Assembly (NCBI GenBank): GCA_964551295.1
Contig: CAZKDJ010000201.1
Coordinates: forward strand, 1 to 7,242
DNA length: 7,242 nt
Direction: 5' to 3'
From: JAFGED01 sp964551295
GTDB lineage: Bacteria > Chloroflexota > Anaerolineae > B4-G1
In this document: one piece after another, positions 1 through 5,047 of the stretch
Layout of the letters: each line of letters starts with the position of its first letter
Position numbering within the stretch: the stretch's first letter is position 1
The notes under the pieces: generated by a model
The model's database searches: none
Told to the model about the DNA's origin: nothing
Seen by the model: only the letters and a program-made list of their open reading frames with translations
Made by a program: the position numbers and the translations under genes

Positions 1-27
1 AATCTCAGGGCTTTCAGTTTCCTTCAT
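1..27 (-). CDS. start of a further cassette gene (3' part outside window)
   Basis: Only the first nine codons are visible: an ATG at 27-25 giving MKETESPEI, open to the window edge. The start is supported by context. It lies 20 bp beyond the 3' box of the attC site at 47-174, and GAGGAA at 37-32 sits 4 nt upstream as a ribosome binding site. The same arrangement (attC, short leader, ribosome binding site, ATG) is seen for the other cassettes. No function can be given from nine residues. Confidence 0.5.
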
Positions 28-31
28 AGTG

Positions 32-37
32 TTCCTC
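32..37 (-). promoter_or_regulatory. ribosome binding site of the edge gene
   Basis: The minus strand reads GAGGAA followed by cact and ATG. It is a moderate Shine-Dalgarno match with 4-nt spacing and is the main reason for calling the partial gene at 1-27. Confidence 0.45.
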
Positions 38-46
38 GAACAACCC

Positions 47-174
47 GCCTAACGGTTCGCATAACCCGCCGCCCGGATGCGGGACAGCACCTTCGCCGGA
101 AAGCTAACTGAAAGCGCGTGTGGCCGTCGATGCGCGCGCCCGATAGGGCGGTCGGGTTCATGCAGTTGTTGGGC
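47..174 (-). other. attC recombination site closing cassette 3
   Basis: Read on the minus strand, the site opens with GCCCAAC (174-168, RYYYAAC) and closes with GTTAGGC (53-47, GTTRRRY). The inner arms GCAT[G]AACCCG[A]CCGCC (163-147) and GGCGGCGGGTTATGC (73-59) pair completely except for the bracketed G (159) and A (152), which have no partner. This reproduces the extrahelical bases of integron attC sites, where the integrase recognises the folded bottom strand. The region between the arms is the variable terminal structure and starts with a small hairpin at 138-149 (GCCC-TATC-GGGC). The site begins 15 bp after the stop of the upstream lipoprotein gene. Short open frames here are only translations of the repeat. 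Confidence 0.88.
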
Positions 175-189
175 GGGTTGGTGAAGAGG

Positions 190-1386
190 CTACCGCGTGA
201 TGGGCACGACAAACAGCCGATATTGTCGAGATTGCGGCGTGAGCCAGTTTTCCTCCGGCGGCATCGGCGACGCTCCAGGCGTCATATAGTCCCAAAAGCT
301 CTCTCCTTGCACCTGGGTTCGAAATACGGCGTATGTTTCTGAAAAGTAAACACTCCCTACACTGTGTCTGGGATAAGGCACGTCGAAGAAAACATCTTGG
401 GCCAGGTCGTAACCATAGAAGCCACCCTTGCAATCGAACAGGATCAAATCTCCTGCTATCTCGAAGCAAGCTGGTACACGCGCGCAGACAGGAGAAAGGT
501 CCACGATGCTCTTTGCACGAGTCCCAAGATCGTAGAGATGCAGTGAAGGACGATCTCCTGATAACAGATCAGGCTCTTCTTCAGATGTCCACCCGATCCA
601 TAGTACCCGTCCATTGGCAATGCCATACGTGTCTCCATCAAGACTAGATGCAAAGGGCGACGGGCCAATGAACATATCCTCCCCGGTGACCAGGTTGTGA
701 AGATACAAATCCCGCATCTCATCGCGGATGTCATTGCTTCTTCGCTGCATGTAGACTATCCAGTCCCCTTCGATCTTGGGCATAATCTGACCGCCAGACT
801 TTGTCACTGCAGGGGCCGTTTGCCCAGATGCTATGTTGTAAGTATAGATATCCCAACTCTGATTCCCGCGTATCTCTGACCAGATCACCATGTTAGCAGA
901 AATATCTGGCCATCGTTGGCTTTCACTCTCCCCCACCACGAATATCTCACCGGTGCTTATGTCATACACGTGTACTCTTTCCACACCCGTATCATCAGGG
1001 ACGTCAGAAGCGACCCAGACAAAATACTGTTCCACAGTTGGCCACCCGCTGCTGGTAATCAATGGACTATTATCCAACCCTGCGATTTCCCCGCTGCGCA
1101 GGTTGATTGCTGTGAGATTCGTTCGTCCATCCTTCTTTGTGATAGCCAGTGCGACGTCCCCATTCACCTGGAACTCTGAAACGGGAATGTCTCTAAGCTG
1201 CTCATCTACGTCGACTAGCTCCTCCATCTCACCTGCCTGCGCGCTGCCGCTCAACGCCTGAGTGGGACGCGGCGTCATCGTCGGCGGTTCCCCCGCCTGG
1301 CTTGCTGGTACGCAGTTCGTCAACAACAGCCCAACCAGCGCCAGAAACACGAGCCAAAAAGCTTTCTCTCGTATGTTTGTATACAC
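190..1386 (-). CDS. beta-propeller-like lipoprotein (TolB/WD40-type repeats)
   Basis: This 398-aa protein is predicted to be exported and lipid-anchored. After a short charged start, residues 9-24 are hydrophobic and lead into L-T-N-C with Cys25; Asn at -1 is an unusual lipobox residue. Residues 26-60 form a Pro/Thr/Ser/Glu-rich linker. From about 72 to 395 there are roughly seven repeats of the type 'W/P-x-I...xxVxW...xxIYxYxIxSG' (for example 158-195, 202-240, 308-338), typical of a TolB-like propeller that would serve as a binding scaffold rather than an enzyme. The GTG start (1386-1384) is chosen because AGGAGGT lies 5 nt upstream, the same spacing as in the paralogue at 5048-6124, and because the signal peptide is in this frame. 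An ATG at 1388-1386 is out of frame. The gene starts 12 bp after the hydrolase stop, so translational coupling is likely. 'HNLVTGED' and 'GFYGYDLAQD' match 'HNITTGED' and 'GFWHGYDLQQD' of the paralogue. Confidence 0.85.
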   Translation of the reverse strand: MYTNIREKAFWLVFLALVGLLLTNCVPASQAGEPPTMTPRPTQALSGSAQAGEMEELVDVDEQLRDIPVSEFQVNGDVALAITKKDGRTNLTAINLRSGEIAGLDNSPLITSSGWPTVEQYFVWVASDVPDDTGVERVHVYDISTGEIFVVGESESQRWPDISANMVIWSEIRGNQSWDIYTYNIASGQTAPAVTKSGGQIMPKIEGDWIVYMQRRSNDIRDEMRDLYLHNLVTGEDMFIGPSPFASSLDGDTYGIANGRVLWIGWTSEEEPDLLSGDRPSLHLYDLGTRAKSIVDLSPVCARVPACFEIAGDLILFDCKGGFYGYDLAQDVFFDVPYPRHSVGSVYFSETYAVFRTQVQGESFWDYMTPGASPMPPEENWLTPQSRQYRLFVVPITR

Positions 1387-1391
1387 ATCGC

Positions 1392-1398
1392 ACCTCCT
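1392..1398 (-). promoter_or_regulatory. strong ribosome binding site deciding a GTG start
   Basis: The minus strand reads AAAGGAGGTG at 1400-1391, with core AGGAGGT at 1398-1392, almost a perfect complement of the 16S rRNA tail. It overlaps the TAA stop of the upstream gene (1401-1399). Spacing is 5 nt to the GTG at 1386 and only 3 nt to the out-of-frame ATG at 1388. Confidence 0.8.
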
Positions 1399-3822
1399 TT
1401 AGGGAGTTTCCCTCCACCATCGAGTGAACCAATTGTAGTAAGCATACATAGTGTCGTCGTACCCTTCGTGCCAATCGTACTCTGTCTTTCCCACCTCATC
1501 GTTCCTCAGCAGCCATAATGCGACTCCATCGGCGCCTCCTGTGTTGGATTCGGATGCGAAAAAGTGCCTCAGTGATGCGCTCGTGGCTTCTGGGTCAGAT
1601 TCTTTGTCCTGTAACTGGTTTCGGCTATGACATTGTGTAGGAGAGCACAGATCTGTTTCGGTAACGAAGGCAGGACGGTCATTGATGACAATCGCACGGC
1701 TCATGAACTCTGGAAAGTAGAAAGACACGTGAAACCCGCCGTATTCACATATGCTGTAGCTCTCCCATCCCTGGATGTAATAGTTGTGCCAACTGTAACC
1801 GTGGTAGCCGTCTGTGCGCCAATCGTACGTTTTCGGCATCAGTTCGTATCCCTTCTCGCCCTCAATCAGCTGTTCTGGACAGTAATTGTCCTCGTATCTA
1901 CCCCATTCGATCCCTTCAGCGTATTGGCCCTGGCTCATCGGAGGAGTGAGAATACGCAACGTGGGATAGCTTGCCCTGGCGTAGGCGATCAGGGCGGCAA
2001 AGTAGTCGTCCATTGCCCGCCAGGCATCTGCCTCGCTGACACCTGGATCAGTATCAGCCTTGTACCATTCCAGGTTCGGCTCGTTGGCTGGCTCAAAGTA
2101 GCAGCAGTCCACCGGCCAGCCGTTGATCTGGTTGCGGGTATGGATGGCGTCCATCTCTTCCACGACGTCGTCGACAGCGCGGAACTTTTCCCAATTAGCG
2201 CCACAGTAATCTGCCCCTCCAGGTGTTATGTCGGGTTGCGTGATCAATGTACGTGCTGGAACTTGAACTGGATCGGGCCACCCAGGTAAGATCGCTTCCT
2301 CAAAATTCCCCGGCGAGGGCGTAATGCGGATGATGATCGTCACGCCGTTCTGCGCTGCCCGTGTGAGGTAATCGTAGACGTTCCCTCGATCCACCCCCGG
2401 ATCACTCCACACATCTGCACCCACCACTTGACAAGGCGACTCTGACGGACGCCACACGTTCCACACCTGCTTGCTCTGCACGACTATGACGCGCGGCCAA
2501 GCCCCACCAGCGTCCCCGTCGATCAGAACCAGCTCGTCGTCTGTCCAGTCGCCGCTCTCGTGATTTCCCAGATGAACGCCACTGTAGACCTTGGGCGTCG
2601 GCGGTGGCCAATTTCGCAACGCCAGCGGCAGATACACCGTGAATTCGATCTCCGCGTGCAGGTAAGTCTTCTCGTAACTCGGCTGCCCACCAGAGTCGCA
2701 ATACAGTTGACTCGCCTGCAACCAGTATTCATCCGAATGCGTCGCCAGCGTCGGATCGCTTCCTGTGCTCACCACCAACCCCACCCAGCAGGGATTGTCA
2801 AACGGCCCTATGATCGCTACGTCCCCTATCTCTGCCTGGGATGCCACAACGCCCGTCCATCCGTCGCTCTGCAGCCAGTCCCGCAGGTCAGCCACGCGCA
2901 GGGCCGCGCCCTCCCACAGCCCTGGAATGGACCGCCCTCCGGCGTGCACGGCCCGGTTCACAAAGTGTGCACCATCCACGCCCCAGTCCCCAGCGTGGTA
3001 CGTACAATCCAGCGTACTCCCATTGTACCATAGATAGCAGCCGTCGTCATTGGTCGGGCTGCTCCCGTCCCAGTAGGTCTCTGCGTAGTCGTAAGCCGCA
3101 TCGCGGTCGTAGGCGACGCTGGCAAACGCTGAGATCGTATTCATTCCACTCAGCGCCTCCACGCCGGACAAGGTCGGCGGCGGTTCTGCGGCCCGGCTCC
3201 AGTCCACCGTCGTCGCTTCCAGTGTGGAAAGCATCTGCCGCAAGACGTGCTCGCTTTCTTCGCTCGCCTCGGCCTGACAACGCAGTCGGAAACGATACAC
3301 CCGCTCATCCTGCTCTACCCACACCATACCGGTCACATTGGCGCTTGCGATGCTGTCCCTGTCGCCGCCACTCACCCGCCAGGCGGGGTGATCTTGCACT
3401 GTGACCTGTTCCAGACGGTATCCACGTCTGGGGCCGTGCTGCCGCCAATAGGCAAGCTCTGACGCCATGGCCTCTGCGCCGGTGTCCGGGTTCACGATCT
3501 CCAACACATCGATCCGCGCCACGACGCCGTGCTCGTCTGACCGGACGAATTCGTAGGTTGCGCCGTCGCGGACGCTGCCTTGCGCTCGATAGGGTCGACC
3601 TTGCCAGTCAGGTGGGTATCGTAACCTCGAGCCCACGCCGATGAGGGTATTCCAGTCTTCTACCTCTGTCTCGGGGATGGACAAGGTGAATTCAGGGGGT
3701 ATGGTGGCCGTCGAGCCGGAGGATTGCCAGATGGGAATGACCGCCAGGGCTACTGCGATGGGCAAGACGACACAGACCGAGAGCATGCGCCTATCGTGCC
3801 AAACCGTTGGATTCTCTTTCAT
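1399..3822 (-). CDS. secreted multidomain protein: PsbP/DcrB-like, degenerate Amidase_6-like, clan GH-A-like glycosidase
   Basis: The protein has 807 aa from the ATG at 3822, which has AGGAGG 4 nt upstream. An upstream TTG in the same frame falls inside the attC box and is not credible. Residues 14-32 are a hydrophobic signal or anchor segment after a basic stretch. Residues about 50-205 resemble the PsbP/DcrB (Mog1) fold, with 'YPPDW' and a later 'VQDHPAWRVSG'; this is tentative. Residues about 232-380 resemble Amidase_6 ('AYDRDAAYDYAETYW', 'AHFVNRAVHAGG', 'GDVAIIG', 'WVGLVV'), but the expected DCTNFVSQ cysteine is Gly284 and the DHVGIV histidine is Trp346. 'VYLPLALRNWPPP' (396-408) links to residues 411-807. 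These resemble a clan GH-A barrel, with 'FEPANEP' (acid/base Glu581), 'SWHNYY' (His679) and 'AFVTETD' (candidate nucleophile Glu722). The substrate is unknown but is presumably an extracellular glycan. It pairs with the lipoprotein gene 12 bp downstream and is paralogous to the partial gene at 6155-7242. Confidence 0.82.
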   Translation of the reverse strand: MKENPTVWHDRRMLSVCVVLPIAVALAVIPIWQSSGSTATIPPEFTLSIPETEVEDWNTLIGVGSRLRYPPDWQGRPYRAQGSVRDGATYEFVRSDEHGVVARIDVLEIVNPDTGAEAMASELAYWRQHGPRRGYRLEQVTVQDHPAWRVSGGDRDSIASANVTGMVWVEQDERVYRFRLRCQAEASEESEHVLRQMLSTLEATTVDWSRAAEPPPTLSGVEALSGMNTISAFASVAYDRDAAYDYAETYWDGSSPTNDDGCYLWYNGSTLDCTYHAGDWGVDGAHFVNRAVHAGGRSIPGLWEGAALRVADLRDWLQSDGWTGVVASQAEIGDVAIIGPFDNPCWVGLVVSTGSDPTLATHSDEYWLQASQLYCDSGGQPSYEKTYLHAEIEFTVYLPLALRNWPPPTPKVYSGVHLGNHESGDWTDDELVLIDGDAGGAWPRVIVVQSKQVWNVWRPSESPCQVVGADVWSDPGVDRGNVYDYLTRAAQNGVTIIIRITPSPGNFEEAILPGWPDPVQVPARTLITQPDITPGGADYCGANWEKFRAVDDVVEEMDAIHTRNQINGWPVDCCYFEPANEPNLEWYKADTDPGVSEADAWRAMDDYFAALIAYARASYPTLRILTPPMSQGQYAEGIEWGRYEDNYCPEQLIEGEKGYELMPKTYDWRTDGYHGYSWHNYYIQGWESYSICEYGGFHVSFYFPEFMSRAIVINDRPAFVTETDLCSPTQCHSRNQLQDKESDPEATSASLRHFFASESNTGGADGVALWLLRNDEVGKTEYDWHEGYDDTMYAYYNWFTRWWRETP

Positions 3823-3826
3823 AACG

Positions 3827-3832
3827 CCTCCT
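3827..3832 (-). promoter_or_regulatory. ribosome binding site of the 807-aa gene
   Basis: AGGAGG on the minus strand, 4 nt before the ATG at 3822-3820. It fixes the start downstream of the attC box at 3856-3850 and leaves a 27-bp leader between the attC site and the gene. Confidence 0.8.
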
Positions 3833-3849
3833 GTCACAGGGCGTTGTCC

Positions 3850-3978
3850 GCCCAACGGCGGGAGCTCAGCCGCGCCGCGGCTTTTCCAAAGTACGCTTCA
3901 ATTCAAAGTGCCTCGCATAACCAAATCAAGCCGCGATACAAGGCCGCGAAGCGGCGTCGGCTGCAGCGTGTGTTGGGC
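3850..3978 (-). other. attC recombination site closing cassette 2
   Basis: On the minus strand it opens with GCCCAAC (3978-3972) and closes with GTTGGGC (3856-3850), so the outer boxes are perfectly complementary. The inner arms GCT[G]CAGCCG[A]CGCCGC (3967-3951) and GCGGCGCGGCTGAGC (3878-3864) pair fully apart from the bracketed G (3964) and A (3957). The arm 'AGCCGACGCCGC' closely matches that of the well-known aadA-type attC sites, from memory. A small hairpin GCCGC-TTC-GCGGC lies at 3943-3955. The site starts 21 bp after the stop of the cassette 2 gene. Confidence 0.9.
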
Positions 3979-4895
3979 GGCCATGAGTAAGGAAGCAGCC
4001 TAACTGTTGGTTACTAGTTGTTTGACCTGTTGGTAATATTCCTTTACAAAGTTTGGCACTGGGCCGTAGATGTGTTCAAGAGCTTCCAGTCGGTGAAGGA
4101 GATCTTCATAAGCTTGAAACTCTTCCTCAACAAACAAATCTCGATTATCTCTGTATAGCCACCCAAGATTAACAAATGCCTCAGCCAGCCTCTCTAGGAG
4201 ATTTTGGCGATAGACTTGGATGGATCCTCGTCCAGCGAATATGCTCACGTATAGATTGCCTTCTCTTTGGTATTTGAATATGTATTCGCCATTTCTTTTC
4301 GAGGTGATGTTTCCGTATACTAAAGCACAAAGCTCGGCAAGGCTCCGGACTTTTGCTTCTAGCTCCTCGCCTTCGGTATCTGCCCCAATGTCCATGATCT
4401 TGGGGAATCTGAGGACATAACTGCCTGGTTCGGGTTCACTGAAGTAGTCGGACTGCTCTATAAGGGATCGTTCGCATAGTTCAATCTCAACCTTCTCAGG
4501 AATTCCTTTGTATGAGAAGAATGCAGGTATATACTCTCCAGAGTAGATAGTCATTTTGAGGGATTCTCGGTCAACTACGCCAACAAGAAAAGGGATTTCG
4601 AGACCGTCAAGGTACTCCAGTTTGTTTGATACATCAAAGTTATCAGTGGTGCTCTTTATTTGTATTGCAAACGAGTTTCTAGGCAGTAAGTATTCTCGTC
4701 CACCATCTCGGTAAATTTGAAAGAGTGTGCAGAAGAAATCTGAGCCGACGTCATCAGCAACAGTGGAAGGATGAGCGACAAATGAGAATTTATACAGGAT
4801 GAATCTGGCCAAGTTTTCACTTTGCCACCCTTTTCTGAATGAGCCAAGTTGTGCTTTCATACTTGCTTCTTCTTTCTGGACAGTAGGCCGCCCAA
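3856..4895 (-). mobile_element. integron gene cassette 2 (single gene plus attC)
   Basis: About 1.04 kb between the predicted crossover points of the attC sites at 4890-5023 and 3850-3978. It contains one gene of 286 codons, starting 29 bp after the preceding attC and ending 21 bp before its own attC. This is the classic size and layout of an integron cassette. The coding part is visibly richer in A+T than the flanking cassettes, which fits an independent origin. Confidence 0.8.
4000..4860 (-). CDS. hypothetical protein, possible DUF4365/PD-(D/E)XK nuclease-like N-terminus
   Basis: The protein has 286 aa from the ATG at 4860 (MKAQLGSF). The frame stays open for 78 more codons upstream, but that part is a translation of the attC site at 4890-5023 and is not protein. 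The upstream purine run AGAAAGAAGAAG is only a weak ribosome binding site. I do not recognise the family with certainty. Residues 11-110 contain 'WQSENLARFIL', 'DDVGSDFF' (Asp41) and 'FAIQIKST' (Gln67-Ile-Lys69), then 'IPFLVGVVD'. This order (Glu, G-x-D, hydrophobic strand with Q-x-K) recalls DUF4365 and other restriction-endonuclease-like folds; the link is an inference. Residues about 160-286 look mainly helical. There is no signal peptide or membrane segment, so it is probably cytoplasmic, unlike its exported neighbours. A defence role is possible but unproven. Confidence 0.8.
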   Translation of the reverse strand: MKAQLGSFRKGWQSENLARFILYKFSFVAHPSTVADDVGSDFFCTLFQIYRDGGREYLLPRNSFAIQIKSTTDNFDVSNKLEYLDGLEIPFLVGVVDRESLKMTIYSGEYIPAFFSYKGIPEKVEIELCERSLIEQSDYFSEPEPGSYVLRFPKIMDIGADTEGEELEAKVRSLAELCALVYGNITSKRNGEYIFKYQREGNLYVSIFAGRGSIQVYRQNLLERLAEAFVNLGWLYRDNRDLFVEEEFQAYEDLLHRLEALEHIYGPVPNFVKEYYQQVKQLVTNS

Positions 4896-5023
4896 CGGTC
4901 GAATTGAGCCGCCCGTGCCGACGCTTGCAAGACCGACCTCGCGACAAGCTTACCAGCAAACGCGAAAAACCGCGATTTGCCGGAGCGCCGAAGGCGCGGG
5001 TCGGCTCCAATGAGTGGTTATGC
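4890..5023 (-). other. attC recombination site closing cassette 1
   Basis: On the minus strand it opens with GCATAAC (5023-5017), a variant of RYYYAAC with A at the third position, and closes with GTTGGGC (4896-4890). The inner arms TT[G]GAGCCG[A]CCCG (5010-4997) and CGGGCGGCTCAA (4915-4904) pair except for the bracketed G (5008, or its neighbour 5007) and A (5001). These are the same two unpaired positions, seven apart, as in the other two sites. A perfect small hairpin GCGCC-TTC-GGCGC lies at 4985-4997. Translation of this site gives a 'SLEPTRAFGAPANRG'-type string, which I recall as a recurrent spurious protein fragment in genomes with such repeats. Confidence 0.85.
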
Positions 5024-5047
5024 AGCCACCTGGCTGATGCGTTGGCC

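Larger units (their letters stand above)
53..3855 (-). mobile_element. integron gene cassette 3 (two genes plus attC)
   Basis: The limits are set by the predicted crossover points (G/TTRRRY) in the attC sites at 3850-3978 and 47-174, giving about 3.8 kb. It holds the 807-aa hydrolase-like gene, the 398-aa lipoprotein gene and the terminal attC, all in one orientation. The lead gene starts 28 bp after the preceding attC, as expected for a cassette. Most known cassettes are around 0.5-1 kb with a single gene, so a two-gene cassette of this size is unusual. I see no promoter inside the cassette, so transcription probably enters from upstream. Confidence 0.75.

Noticed and set aside
24..212. 62-codon minus-strand frame containing 'MNPTALSGARIDG'
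   Set aside because: It is a translation of the attC site at 47-174 and overlaps both the end of the lipoprotein gene and the next gene's start.
1386..1388. ATG at 1388 as the true start of the lipoprotein gene
   Set aside because: It opens a different frame that ends after 22 codons, whereas the signal peptide and propeller repeats are in the GTG frame.
2841..3404. 187-codon plus-strand frame and other long plus-strand frames across 1627-3404
   Set aside because: They are antisense shadows of the G+C-rich 807-aa gene. They lack ribosome binding sites, and their products are rich in Arg, Pro and Ser with no domain pattern.
3823..3855. TTG start adding 11 residues to the 807-aa protein
   Set aside because: The TTG lies in the attC closing box and has no ribosome binding site, while the ATG at 3822 has AGGAGG 4 nt upstream.
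3850..3978. Intergenic inverted repeats as rho-independent terminators
   Set aside because: None of the three elements has a G+C hairpin directly followed by a T run on the minus strand. The boxed ends and paired unpaired bases fit attC better.
47..5023. The three repeats as a CRISPR array or insertion-sequence ends
   Set aside because: They are about 130 bp long, separated by whole genes, not identical to one another, and there is no transposase, target duplication or regular spacer.
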